Below, piece by piece: positions 32,460 to 44,377 of a stretch of 64,000 nt of DNA. How positions within the stretch are numbered: position 1 is the first letter of the stretch; every line of letters begins with the position of its first letter. Made by a program: the position numbers and the translations under genes. The notes beneath the pieces were generated by a model that saw only the letters and a program-made list of their open reading frames with translations, was not told the DNA's origin and ran no database searches. This stretch comes from Micractinium sp. NFX-FRZ (lineage: Eukaryota > Chlorophyta > Trebouxiophyceae > Chlorellales > Chlorellaceae), in the NCBI GenBank assembly GCA_029339195.1, contig JAPTJF010000264.1:22364-86363 (forward strand), read 5' to 3'.

Positions 32460-35400
32460 ATGGGCAAAAAGAAGCGGCAGTATGTTGAGAAGCACAAGCA
32501 GTCGCTGGAGGAGGTGCTGGAGAACCCAGAGACGTATGGCGTGCGGGTGAGTTTGATATTTGGACCCGCTTTTTATGACGAGTATTGGGGTGGTGCAGGC
32601 TGGCACCTACGTCGTTCTGAAACGCGAAAAGGGCAGCCCAGGAGGCGAAAGAGTGGCAATGGTTCGCGAGCTGTGAAGTGCAACAGCAGCCACAGTGCCG
32701 ACTCACAGAATGCACCCCCACTGCCCCTCCCAATCATCTTGGCCCCCCTGCCTGCCCCCGAACCGCCCGCAGACGCACCCACGGCTCGGCAAGCGGCCAC
32801 GCGGCGAGGAGTTTGATGAGGAGGCGGCAGAGGAGCCGGTGTCGGCTGCCATGACGGCACGCATCCTGAAGCAGGCGCGCAGCCAGCAGGAGGAGGTGGA
32901 TGCGGAGGACGTGCCCGCAGGTGAAATAGGTTTACTTGCTGTTGATATAAATTGCAGCGTAGATGTGCAGCTGGGGTGTGCCTGCACAGGATGTGGCCAC
33001 TGGCGGACTGGGGGGCGCCTCCCTTGAGGCGCCCAGGCTTCAAGTGCAACGTCAGGGCGACGGCTGTCCGTGCACGCAGCCTCCCCGGCGCGCCTGTCTT
33101 GTCGCTCAGCAACCGGCAGCACAGCGCGCCCAGTGCCTGCTGCCCTGCACGGCTGAGCCTTACTGCTTGGTTCACCTCACTGATCCGTCCCCGCCTCCCC
33201 CCTCCTCTGCCCTGCAGGCGCGGCGGCGCTGCAGCTAGCGGGCAGCCGCGGGGTGGTGGCAGCGGCTGCCAAGGGACTGCAGGACAGCGACAGCGACGAC
33301 GACTTCTCAGGTGGGTTTTGTCCAACATTGGGTTCAACATGCGTTGTGCACGCTGCATGGCAAGTGACAGCAAGGATGACTTCTCAGGTGGGCGTTTGTG
33401 CCGTGAACCGAACCCATCAACTCTAAACAGATGGTGCAGCTGCTGTCAGGAATGGATTTGGCGACATGTGTGTTGGGCTGCAGGACAGCGCCAGCGAGGA
33501 CAGCTCGTCACGTGGGCTGGGCATGCCTTGCCTCTTTGGTGGCTACCTGCGATGCTTCACAACGCGGCAGCAGCGCGGGCTGAAGAGACGAAATGCGCCG
33601 ATGCAGTCCTGGTAAATCGTGCCCGACTGTTTTGTTGTGGTCACTTCTCCCTCCCTCCCGCAGACGGCGGCGGCAGCGTGTACGAGTATGATGAGGAGAT
33701 TGAGGTGTCTCCGGAGGACGAGGCTGCCCTGGCTGCCTTCATGGCCCCCGGCGCCGAGAACTACAAGCAGAAGACGCTAGCGGACCTGGTGCTGGAGCGC
33801 ATACGGGAGAAGCAGGCGGAGCAGGGGGTCAGCGAGCTGCCACGGTGGGTTGGTGGGGGGTGCTGCGGTGTGGGTGTGCCGTGGGGAGTGCAATAGAGTG
33901 CGAACATGGGTTGGGTTTGAGGGTGCCACGGTTTGAGTGTGCTGGTACAAGGGCCTTGAAAGGTTGGGTGTAAGGTGAGCGTGTGTGTGTGCATTCATGT
34001 GTTCCTGCATCCCACAGCCCCAAGCCGGCTGTGCAGTCCTTGTGTACGGCAGAGGTAGCTCCCCTTTGGGGGGCGATTGCCTAAGCGCCGAATGGCGGAC
34101 TGCGACAGCAGAGCCCAGCGGAGCGCGTGCCACCACCTGTGCGGCGGCGAGGCGCTCCCCCGCCCGCCGCCGCCGGCGCGCCACCCGCACATTCCCCTAT
34201 CCCTCTCATCATCAACCGTTCCTGTGCATCGGTTCTTTGTTCGTTGGTTGTCTTTGCTCCCCATGTTGTTGCCATCTCTACTTGGTCTAGCTGGCTTTGC
34301 TTTGGGAGCAAGCCACACCCTGCCCCTGCCTGGTTGTCTTCCAGCTGTTGTTTGGGGAGGGTCAGTGCAGGAGCTTGCCCCTGGTGCCCTGAGCTGGACC
34401 GCAAGGCGATGCAGGCGACTTTTGCCTTTATATCAAGGGTTGCACTTACCCATACCTGAACTCCTTCCTTCCCGCTGTGCCACACACCGTCACAGGGATG
34501 GCCAGGACTTTATCCCTGAAGAGCTGGACCCCAAGGTGGTGGAGGTGTACCAGGGGGTGGGCAAGGTGCTCAGCAGGTACACCGCCGGCAAGGTGAGAGG
34601 GTGCTATAGTGTCACACATCATGGGCAGGGGCGTGATGGGCATGTGGGCAGTGGCGTGGCAGCTGTGATTGGCGTGGGGCGCGGCAATCAGCCGTGGGCT
34701 CCAGTGCCTGCTGATTGATTGCTGCTGCGCCGCTGCAACTTCTCTTGCCGCCCTGCCGTCTGTTTGCTGCACACACGCGTTGCCCGCCTGGCTGCACCTG
34801 CACCTGCACCCAGCGCGCCCTTGGCTGATGACGAATAGCTCCTATTCGTTGTTGAGAACCGAACACAACCATGTGGATCACCCTGCTTTGTCACTACCCC
34901 TGAAGCCACACGCGCGCCGCGCACTGCATGCCCCTGCTGCACACATGCACATGGATCACACCCATTGCTGCCGCTTCTGGCCATGCCTTTGGTTCACTCG
35001 TCCCCTGCCGCCTGATCTCTTCACCTGCCCTACTGCCTGCATTCCCACATACCAATCCTGCCACTCGCCCACCTCGCCCACCTCTCACCCCCCCTCCCTC
35101 CTCCCCTGCCCCCTTTTCCCAGGTCCCCAAGGCGTTCAAGGTCATCCCCAACCTGCAGAACTGGGAGGAGATCCTGTACCTCACAGAACCCGAGAACTGG
35201 ACGCCACACGCGGTCTACCAGGTGGGCATGGGCAAGCGGGCGGGCTGCTGGCAGGCGGGCTGCGCAGGCTGCAGCCTGCCTCTGCCTTGCACCCTCTGCG
35301 CTGCACTGCTGGCTCTCCTTCCTGCCCTCCCACCCACCCCCCATGTTTCCCCAGCCCAGCATCCCCACCCCGTTAGCAAGCTCGACCTCTCCCCCCCTCC

Positions 35401-36862
35401 CATCTCTCCCCCTCTCCGGCAGGCCACCCGCATGCGTTCCCAGCCCCGCAATTCCAACACCTTAGCATAGCAAGCTTAACCTCTCCTCCCCTCTCCCCCT
35501 CCCCCCCTCTCCTGCAGGCCACCCGCATGTTTGTGTCCAACCTGAACCAGAAGATGAGCCAGCGCTTCCTGGTGCTGGTGCTGCTGCCCCACGTGCGCGC
35601 CGACATCCGCAGGAACCGGCGGCTGCACTTTGCGCTCTTCATGGTGCGCGGGGGCGGGCTTGCTTGACACTGTGTGCAGATCGGTGTGCAGGGCTGTCCG
35701 GCCGTGGCGTAGAGCTGCCAGCTGGAGGGCTTGGGGGGCACGCAGCTGCTGTCTCCGCTGTTGCCCTTGAACCCACCCGTTCACTCATCTCCACCCCTTT
35801 TTTGACCCCCCACACCTGCAGTCCCTCAAGAAGGCCACCTACAAGGCGGCCGCCTTCTACAAGGGCCTGCTGCTCCCCCTGTGCGCCTCGGGCACCTGCA
35901 ACCTGCGTGAGGCGGTCATCTTCACATCCGTCATCCGCCGCACATCCATCCCGGTGCTGCACTCGGCGGCCGCCATGCTGCGCATTGCGGGTGCGTGGGG
36001 AATGGGACTGGTTGGGGGGGGGCCGCGGTGTTGTGTCTTCCTCGTTGCATGCAGGCAGCCGAGCCAGCGTGCCGCTTGCTTTGGGTGCGTCCCGTCCTGG
36101 CACCACCTCGTGTCTCTCTCCTCACCCTGTTCCATGTCCTCATCACCTCTGGTGTTTGCCCTGTTGTCGTGCTGCAGAGATGCCCTACAGCGGCACCAAC
36201 TCCTTCTTCCTGCGCGTCCTGCTGGACAAGAAGTACGCCCTGCCGTACCGCGTGGTGGACGCGCTGGTCGACCACTTCATGCGCTTCAAGACCGAGGAGC
36301 GCCAGCTGCCCGTGGTGTGGCAGCAAACGCTGCTGTGCTTTGTGCAGAGGTGCGGGAAGGGGAGGGGCGGGGGAGGGTGGGGAGCGAGGGCGGGTGGCCA
36401 CGGTGGCACGCACACGGAAACTGCAGCGGCGGCGGGAAGGGCCATTGTGCTTCTGCCTCACACCACCACCCCCTTGCGCCTGTCTGCATACCCCGCCCTG
36501 CTCGCACCACTTTGCCACCTCCATATAGGCCTACCCTCACCCTCGGCCCCCCCTGCTCATCTCACCCACCCCCTCCCTCCCCCACCCCACCCCCTGTCTC
36601 TCTTCCCCACCGGCGCAGGTACAAGACGGAGGTGCGTGCGGAAGACAAGGAGGCACTGCGCGACCTGGTCAAGCGGCAGCACCACTACGCCCTCACACCC
36701 GAGATCCTGCGGGAGCTCGACTCCTCTCGCTCACGTGGCGAGGCAGCCGCCCCCGGCGCGCCAGGCAGCGCGGCGCAGCCGGTCAGCAAGGTGGCGGCGG
36801 CGGGGGGCGGCACGGCGGAGAACCCCCGTGACCTGGCGCCCATCATCCTCATGGATGACTGA
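32460..36862 (+). CDS. BYSL: Bystin (ENP1), 40S ribosomal subunit biogenesis factor
   Basis: Exons 32460-32546, 32773-32920, 33218-33310, 33664-33844, 34496-34592, 35123-35221, 35518-35643, 35822-35990, 36178-36349 and 36619-36862 give 471 residues. The N-terminus is basic ([14 protein letters not shown]), then acidic ([16 protein letters not shown]). The conserved bystin domain follows: [96 protein letters not shown]-like [17 protein letters not shown]1 acts in pre-40S assembly and export in the nucleus. Introns 3 and 6 hold copies of exon edges. A tandem-like repeat of the stop-codon region lies at 36857-36915. Confidence 0.96.
33360..33394 (+). repeat. Intronic echo 1 of bystin exon 3 end
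   Basis: Copy of 33282-33316, ending in the same GACTTCTCAGGTGGG donor context. Confidence 0.88.
33475..33518 (+). repeat. Intronic echo 2 of bystin exon 3 end
   Basis: A second, more diverged copy of 33274-33316 in the same intron. It shares CTGCAGGACAGCG and the following acidic-codon pattern; the donor has decayed to CACGTGGGC. Confidence 0.85.
35375..35434 (+). repeat. Tandem copy of a bystin intron-exon junction
   Basis: The stretch from AGCAAGCTCGACC to CAGGCCACCCGCATG recurs at 35469-35529, where it forms the real acceptor and the start of exon 7. The offset is about 94 bp. Confidence 0.9.
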
Positions 36863-37238
36863 GCCAGCACAGGGGGATTGTGCCCTAGTGACTGAGCGAA
36901 CACAAGGGGAGTGTGTGTTCTTTCTTTGTTTGTTCCGGCTAATGCCTCCGGCAGCAGCTGCGCCCGCCCCGGGCCAAGGCAGGACAGGTGCAGTGCAGCG
37001 CACGACTTGCGCGCTGTGCTGCCCACTGCTGCACCGGTGCTTTGCCATTGGTGCCCTCCATGTATATATGTCCCATTCCGTCAGCGTTTCGTTGTCCTTC
37101 TCATTTTCACCGTGTTCTCGTTGCTGCCTCTCTCTGCTGCCTGCTGCCTGCTCACCCCTGCTGCCTGCTCCTTTCTCCCCCCTTTGCTGCGCATTTCGTT
37201 GCCGCAACGCCACTCGGCCAGCACGAGAAGCATTCACA

Positions 37239-37243
37239 TTACA
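37239..37243 (-). terminator. Candidate poly(A) signal TGTAA of the Pro-rich glycoprotein
   Basis: Minus-strand TGTAA, about 200 bases after the stop codon at 37445. Confidence 0.55.
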
Positions 37244-37265
37244 CATGCTTCATGCTTTGAACAAC

Positions 37266-37270
37266 TGTAA
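37266..37270 (+). terminator. Candidate poly(A) signal TGTAA of bystin
   Basis: Plus-strand TGTAA in an A-rich stretch, about 400 bases after the bystin stop codon. Confidence 0.6.
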
Positions 37271-37444
37271 AAACGTAAAGAATGCAAGTGCAAAGAACAG
37301 CAAAGGATTCGGGCGGTTGGGAGCAATTGGAGGAATGGGGGGACAGATCGAACAAAAATTGAAGAGTCGCAGCTTTGCATCACGCGATGGGTGTCGTGTC
37401 AGTACCGGTGTTCTTCTGCAGCAGCGCGAGGCCACGTCATTAGG

Positions 37445-39667
37445 CTAGGCCAGAAGCGCGCCCAGGGCTGCTAGCGCCAGTGTCACCAGGGCCGGCAGCG
37501 CTGCAGCAGCCGTGGTAGCGGCACTGGGCGGCGGCGGGGCGGGGAGGCCGGCCGCAGGCACGGTTTCCTCTGCCTGCTCGGGAGCCGGGGCGGCCTCTGG
37601 GGCTTGCGTGATCAGCTCCTCGGGGGCGGGTGCTGGGGCAGGCACGGGGGCGTCCTCAAGCGGGGGCAGCTCTTCTATGCTGGGGGCGGGCACGGGGGGC
37701 AGCACATCAATGCTGGGAGAGGGGGCAGGGAGGTCCTCAAAGGCGGGCGAGGGGGCGAGCAGGAAGGGGTCGGGGGAAGGGCTGGGGCTGGGGCTGGGGC
37801 TGGGGCTGGGGCTGGGGCTAGGGCTGGGGCTGGGGATGTCGATGGGAGGGAGTTCGATGGGAGAGGGGGAGGGGGAGGGAGATGGGGAAGGTGAGGGCAG
37901 GACCTCCGGGGTGGGGGAAGGGGAGGGCAGGATTTCGGGGGAGGGCGGCGGCGGTGGGGGAGGCCGGGGAGAGGGAGAAGGCGGGGGGGAGCTGGCGGGT
38001 TTGGGCACAGGAACAGGGCGTGGGGTCGGGGCGGGCCTGGCGGCCGGCGGGGGGCGCAGGACGGGCTTGGCCACCGGTGGGGCGAGCTTGGCTACCGGCG
38101 GGGAGAGCTTGGCGGCGGGCGGGGAGAGCTTGGCTGCCGGCGGGATCAGGATGAGTGTGGTGGGAGGGGGTGGGGGCGGGGTGGGGATGTCCACGAGGGG
38201 GAAAGTGAAGTTGAAGCCAGCAGGCACCGGCAGGCCGCAAACGCGCGCGTTGTTGACCCTGCGGCAGGGAGGCAGGGGGGAGGCGGGGAGGCACGAGCGT
38301 GGGTGGCGGGGTGACGGCTGCAGCCAACTTACGCGCACTTGCAGCGCCTGCACCTGCTGCCAGTTGTCCCAACTACGCCTCTGCTGGTGCAGCAATGCTG
38401 GTGGGGGGGCAGGTGCAGCCCCAGCAGCACGGTGCAGAAACCATCTTCTGCCTGAACTCAGTGCAGGCAGCCGGCAGCCCCGCCCCTTCATGACACCCGC
38501 AGCAGCACTCACAGCACGGTGCGAGGCAGCGGGGCCCCCGGCCGCAGGGTGTTGAGGTACGAGTTGAAGCAGCGGGGCGTTAGAGGCTCCCCCGTGCTTG
38601 CCGTGATGTTGGCCAGAGTCCCCGCCACTGCTGCCTTGCAGGCGGGCGAGCAGTCTGTGAGGCTGGCCAGGCTGTTGGCCAGCGGGCCGCACACGCCGCC
38701 AGGTGTGGTGGCCAGTGCAGCAAGCCTTCCGGAGCAGGTGAGGCAGGGTTGGTCGCACGGCCGGACGGGCTCGTTGTTGGAGATGAAGTCAAAGCCGGGG
38801 GGCACCTGGACTCCGCACAGCGCGGCATTAGAGATCCTGGGGCAGGACAGGAGGCGGGGCGGGCGGGCGGGGGCGGGTGAGCTCAGGGTAGCGATCCTGC
38901 TGGGTGGCGGAGCGCTTGCTGTCCAGCCCAGGAGAGGGACATCATTCTATATATAACCTCAGCTCTGCACGCTTGCCCCTTCACCAGACAGCGCCGTCCC
39001 TCCCCAGGCTCAGCAAAGCTTTGCCCGGCCAGCTCCTTTGCCAAGCATCAAGGGAGGGCAAATTGTTGTTACTGTGATATACATATTTAACTCACAGGGT
39101 CCTGCGCTTTTCCGGCTCCACGCTGATCGTGTCCAGGTAGCTTTCGATGCATGAGGCGCTGAGCGGAGTCCCTGCCAGCGCCGCAGCCAGCGCCGCAGGG
39201 CAGCCGGTTGGGCACACTGGAAGGCCGACAGGCGTGGCCACAGCCAGGCAGGCCGGAACGGACTGCGAGAACGGAGCAAAGGAGGATGCTTGTTTGTGTT
39301 TACAGTCCGTTTCTCCGCAATGAAACTTGCGATACAGACTTGCGATACAGGGATATGCGGTTCATGCACACTACATATGTATGCGAAAGCAGGCAGGACC
39401 CTGGGCTGGACGCTAGATAAAGCAAATGGCAGTGGGCAGGCGGCAGGCAGCACGCCGCACGGCGGACAGCTGGCGGCGGCGGCGGCAGCAGCAGGTGCCG
39501 GCGGCCCGCCACGGGCGCATCGGGGTACCGGGTACCCGCACTGAGGAAGCACCGACCTTGAGTTTGGCAACACACTGCTGGCAAGGAACGTCACATGGCG
39601 GGATGGGGTTCTGAGCGGACGCGCAGCCAAGGCACGCCAGCAGCAGCAGCGCAACTAGATGCTGCAT
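37445..39667 (-). CDS. Secreted, GPI-anchored Pro-rich cell-wall-type glycoprotein with duplicated Cys domain
   Basis: Exons 39667-39557, 39262-39096, 38836-38513 and 38258-37445 give 471 residues. It begins with a clear signal peptide ([19 protein letters not shown]). Two related Cys-rich units follow: each starts PCDxPCxxC and ends with a CGxxVPxGFxF motif ([22 protein letters not shown]). The second half is a Pro-rich stalk with AKLSPP, (SP)n and PAP repeats typical of hydroxyproline-rich glycoproteins. The final 25 residues are Ala/Leu-rich and hydrophobic after Ser/Ala residues, which fits a GPI-anchor signal. The protein should sit on the outer cell surface or in the wall. I do not know a named family for the Cys unit. 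All introns interrupt at matching points (CT|GTGAG, phase 2), as expected if the unit arose by exon duplication. Confidence 0.85.
37781..37835. repeat. CTGGGG hexamer repeat coding Ser-Pro
   Basis: About nine hexamer units, which code the (SP)n stalk of the glycoprotein on the minus strand. Confidence 0.9.
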
Positions 39668-40750
39668 GTCGCTGTTCAGGCAAGCTTGGCAAGAAAATGA
39701 AAGCGGAATAGAGAGCCGCGATGGTGCAGTTGAGGCTATGCAAGGTATCCGCCTCTACGACAGCACGCAGCACGCGTGCAATGCCGCGTTAGTTTCCAGA
39801 GGACCTCCCTTTCTATCTTCATGAGCACACAGGGAAAGCTCTGAGCGAGGGGATGCAGGGTCGCCGGCTGATGCCGGCGCCAAGTGCAGGGCGGCCGCTG
39901 CACGCCAGGGCGCCGGCGCCCGGTGCCACGCCCGGTGCACCGCCCTCACAGAACCGTCAATGGCAATACGCGCGGAGTGCTAGTGTCTGCCAGCAGTTGA
40001 ATGACACAATGCCATGCCTCAAGGAGAAGTTGGATTGGGCAAATTCACCGTGTACACAGTGGTGCATCTAAGCAGTGTCATCTGCAGCCAGGCAATGCCG
40101 CCAGCTGGCCAGCAGCAGTTGGCTGCAAGCTCACCCATGCATAGTACTAATTTATGTAACGTCTGATACACTAGTTAGTACCAATTTGACAAAAAAGCAC
40201 CCACTCAGCAAACCAGCAGCTCCTGCGGCCCACAGCGGAATCCCGCCGCAGATCGTGCCCCCAAAGCGCACGGGTCACAATCCTGCTGCCATTGCATTGC
40301 ACAGTGTAATAATGCAGCACAGCGCAGCTTGCATCGCGGCAGTCTAGAAATTATATGTAAACAGGGCCCTCAAAAAATTGATGGCGCAGGGTCAGCACAG
40401 CCTGGGCATGGACCATCGCTCTGCTGGCACGGCGCCCGCACGGGCAGGTGCACCCAAGTTCACGCCCCGCTAATGCGCAGGCAGCGCTGGCACTGCGGCG
40501 GCGGGTCCATTGGAGGGCTCTCCCTTCCTTCAACTTGTTCTGGCGCTGTAGCTGTTGCGTGATGAATCCATCTTTTTTTTGCGCCTGAAGGCTTCGGAAG
40601 AGAACGTGAACAGCTCTTGGACAGTGTGATGTGTGTTCTGCTCATCTGCTCATCTCACCGTCCAAGGCGGCGCCGCCTGCCAAGCCCCTTGCCCTGCCGC
40701 AGCAAGCCGTGTGGTCCTCGCAGCGGACTCTGCCTTCGCAGCCAGCTTCC
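39668..40750. promoter_or_regulatory. Divergent region, Pro-rich glycoprotein / GT61
   Basis: 1,083 bp between start codons, the longest divergent spacer in the window. The central part (about 40070-40400) is clearly AT-richer than its surroundings. Short open frames here show no recognisable product. No RNA gene was recognised. Confidence 0.5.
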
Positions 40751-41615
40751 ATGAATCTCGGGGCGATGTCTAAGGACCCTCGGATCCCTCCAGCTGCGCC
40801 GCCGCAGCCGCAGCAGCAGCGCCAGCGCCAGGGTTTCACCACCACTGAGCGCCTCTGCCTAGCGGCTGTCGCCCTGCTGACGAGCACAGCTGCGCTGTTT
40901 GTCCTGCGGATGGCGCCCGTGGGACAAGCCCTGGGGTCCGCCCAGCGCCGGTCTCCCATGCCGCTGGCGCCGCTGGCGCAGCCCGCCGCCGCTGGTGGCG
41001 CCTTTGAGCCTCCCAAGCCGCTGCTTCAGCTTGAAGTTTCTACGACCACCCCCGGCTCTCCCCCGCCTTCCATTCTGCCCGAGGAGGTGCCGCCGGGCTG
41101 CCTGCATCTAGAACGTGTCTGCTTGGACCAGCGGCAGCTCGTACTGATGGATCCCGCCTACCACCCGGCGGCGGCGGAGCCGCTGCCGCTGCCGCGCCTG
41201 GAGGTGCAGCGCCGCTTCAACATCCCGCACAGAACGCTTGGCGCATTCTCTGACGTGTGGGTAAGTGTGAGGTGTGTGTGTCACGATTGCCCTCAGTCTA
41301 GGCCATTCCATTGATTGAGCAGCAGCAGCTCTGCCGGGAAGCCAGCGTGCCTCCTACGGCTCTCTTGTGTGAATGCCCCCCGCCCTGGAGGGTGCAGGCA
41401 GAGGAGGCGCTGCCTCACCCGCCCCTCCTGTTCCGCCCCGCGGGCGACCGCGAGCCGACGCCCGACCTGCGGCAGCCGCGCTTCGACCCGCACACGCTGC
41501 CCCTGCTGCTTGTGCCAGAGTGGCAGGACAACTATGGTGGGGCATACAGCTGCAGTAGGCCGTGTGTGCCTGTGCTCCTGGTTGTGATTGTCGTTGCTCC
41601 TGGTTGCAGCTGCTG

Positions 41616-41652
<37 letters not shown>

Positions 41653-44377
41653 GCTGCTCGTGATTGAATTATGGAAATGCTTGACTGTGGGCTGCGGCAT
41701 GCCGTCCCACTGGTGCGAATCACAGGAAGGCCCCATGACCATCCCTTCTCACTCACTCCCTTCTCACCCCATGACTCCTCACTACTGCCTCCCGCCTGCT
41801 GCTGCCACACCCTTGGCAACAGGCCACACCCTTGCAAACAGCGTGGCTTGGCTCCATGCCCACCTGCACACCCGCAACGTCAGCTGGGCCAGCAGGGCCG
41901 CGCTTGTGGTGGACACCCCGTTGGGCATGGGCCTGGCACGGCACTGGCAGCCGCTGGCGGGGCCGCTGGTGCCTGCCCACACAATACAGACGCTGGCCGA
42001 GTGAGTGGGGCGCGCCGCAGGGGCAGGGAAGGGTCAGACAGTGTGAGTGGGGCTGGTGAGGGGAGGAGGTAACACTGCAGATTGGCTGCCCATCTGGGCC
42101 TAGAAAGAAAGATGTTGCAGTGGGAGAGGAGGAGGCACCCCAGGTGCATGGGCTGCCCCTGTTGAGGTGGCATCACACGCTCCTGCAGCCAGAGCAAGTC
42201 CTGCTTGTCGCCTAGCCTGCCTGCCTGCCCCCGCCTGCAGCGCCAGCGCCCGGCCACAGCAGGATGCAGCGTGCGATCACAGCGCGCCCAGCAGGACCCG
42301 CTGCTTCTCAGAGATGCTCGTCTGCCCGGGCAGCTCGGAGCTGGAGGCGCTCAACATCTCGCAGGTGGGCCTCAGGCGTGATCCCCTCACCTGCCAGGCT
42401 CTCTATAACCCGGACGTTTCCCAACATTCCATACCGGCTCGCACTGTCGTGGCTCGTGCTGTTGTGGTTGGCAGTGCTGGTGGCAGACCGCAGGGGCCAG
42501 CTGGGGTGTTGAAGCACAACGCTGCACAAAAGTTGTGCTGATTGATGCACGTGTTTTTGTTCGTGGCCTGCTCTTTTCCCCACGCTGGCTGCAGGCAGCT
42601 CAGTCCCTTGTGCGCCTGCACGAGCCCCTGCCCCCCTCCCGCGTCTCCTATCCAGGCTGCGGCGACAACGCTAGCAGCAGCACCTGCCTGAGAGTGCTGC
42701 TCCTGACCCGCAACCCCAAGCCGTCAGTTCGCCAGGTGGGAGGCCAGGACGAGTGGAAATGTGCGGCAGGCAGCACGTGTCGCGAGCTGGGCTGCGCTGC
42801 TCTAGACGTCGAAGGGTGGGCGTGCAGGCTGCATTGTAAGGCACACGGCCTGCTCTCGTGCTTCCCCACGCCAGACCCACTACTACTCCCGACACTCCTC
42901 AGCTCTGTGCCAACCCGTGCATGGCCTCTTACTTAATCCGTGATGCCTACTATCCTTGCAGATCCTCAACACCAGTGACCTGTTGGCTGAATGCAACAGC
43001 TGGCAGCACAGCGACCCAGGCAGCGGCGCGCGCTTTCGAGCCGCCTGCGCCAGCTACCAGACCGGGCCTGACCTGGCAACAAACATGGCAGGTGGGGGAG
43101 AGCAGCTAACAAGCAAATGCTGAGTGCAGTCGTACATGAGCATACACCTGCTTCTTGGGGCAGCCTCTCTGGCGGCGGAACATTGCATCTGCAGCACACT
43201 GCTTGCAAGCTGGGCAGCCAGTGGGCGCGGGCGCAGGAGGCGCACTGCTGGCTCAATGGTGTGTCACCATGTACGTGTGTTGACATGCAAGCCTGCTCCC
43301 CTTCGCTGCTGCAGCTGTGCGGAGCGCCAACGTGATTGTGGGACTGCACGGAGCGTCCCTGGCAAATGCCTTCTTTGCCCGGCCCGGCAGCGCCAGTGAG
43401 TGGCGCCCCGCCAGGTGCCTGTCGCTAAGCGTTCCAGCTTGATCGAGCAAGCGCCTGCTTGCCGTGCTCGGCTTCCATCCATGCAGCTTGTTTTAGTGAG
43501 AATCTAGGAACAATTACCGGAGATCCAGACAGCCGATGGCTCCTGCCGCTGATGGCTGCTGTGCTGTCATCCTCTGCCTCGCCTCTGCCGCAGTGTTTGA
43601 GGTCTTCTCCGCCGGGTGGACCTGGCAGGTGCACCGGCAGTGGCTGGATCAGGAGGCGCGGCCCATGCTGCAGTGGTGGGCACTCACTGTGGAGGTATGA
43701 GAGCCGCTGCCAGGAGCCTGGGGGCACCACAGCCTGGGGCCCAGCTGATCCGACTGCTCCACAGCGCGGCTATTGCTTCTGTGTGTGCGAAGCTGTGCCC
43801 GCCTCTGGTGCTTGTGGCCGTGGGGATGGAAAGCATCAAATGATAGCCTGCCCCCCCTGCCTGCCTGTGCTGCCGCAGGACCCGGCAGCCTTCAGCCCAG
43901 GCGAGGTGGAGGCCACGCTGCTGCCTCACCCCCGCCTCTACAAAGGCGGGCAGGGAGAGAGCAAGCGGCGGCGGGACCAGAACGTGCGGGTGCCCTGGGC
44001 GGGGGTTGCGCGGCTGCTGCAGGTAGGTATGCGCTGGGGGGCCCGGAGAGGGCAAGGCAGGTGGGCGTAAAAGAGGAGCCCGGTGGGCTTCCTGTGGGAA
44101 GGCGGGGAGGCTCCCCTTGTCCCTGTCTGGGGCTGCACCCTTCAGGGCATGCAACAGAGGGGCCCATGTGCCGCACAAGGGTTGGTTTTGTAAATACAAG
44201 ACACGCTGCTGCTCCCTGTGGGTGCAGGAGTTTGCGGCGGTGCAGGCGGCAGGCGGCATGGCTGCTTACCTGGCGCGGCGGGAGGCCAAGCAGCAGCCGG
44301 TGCACTTCCTCGCCAGGGAGGGAGGGGAGCTGGCGTGGGGCGGCACGAACGACATATTTGGGGGGCCTTTCCCCTGA
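40751..44377 (+). CDS. GT61-family glycosyltransferase, type II Golgi membrane protein
   Basis: Exons 40751-41260, 41323-41536, 41823-42000, 42241-42364, 42595-42735, 42962-43091, 43315-43395, 43594-43694, 43879-44022 and 44228-44377 give 590 residues. A cytosolic Gln/Pro-rich tail precedes one membrane helix (CLAAVALLTSTAALFVL, about 36-52). The lumenal part has the GT61 features DNYGHTLANS and ANVIVGLHGASLANAFF (437-453), followed by FEVFSAGW. GT61 enzymes transfer sugars such as xylose or arabinose onto N-glycans or wall polymers; the substrate here is open. The start is the first ATG in the open exon. Exon 2 is preceded by GAGCAGCAGCAG, so several in-frame acceptors are possible. It is divergent from the wall-glycoprotein gene, a suggestive but unproven pairing. 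Confidence 0.9.
41616..41656. repeat. CTG trinucleotide repeat in a GT61 intron
   Basis: About thirteen units in intron 2 (41537-41822). Confidence 0.9.

Larger units (their letters stand above)
36863..37444. other. Convergent 3' regions of bystin and the Pro-rich glycoprotein
   Basis: 582 bp. TGTAA on the plus strand at 37266-37270 suits bystin, and TGTAA on the minus strand at 37239-37243 suits the opposite gene, so the two transcripts should overlap at their ends. Confidence 0.55.

Noticed and set aside
35664..37448. 594-codon plus-strand frame through bystin
   Set aside because: It reads through bystin introns in a frame that differs from the conserved bystin exons.
37512..38555. Gly-rich 347-codon plus-strand frame
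   Set aside because: Antisense of the Ser-Pro stalk of the wall glycoprotein; composition mirrors CTGGGG repeats.
39853..40347. Small plus-strand frames in the glycoprotein/GT61 spacer
   Set aside because: No similarity to known proteins, no splice context, and AT-rich intergenic composition.
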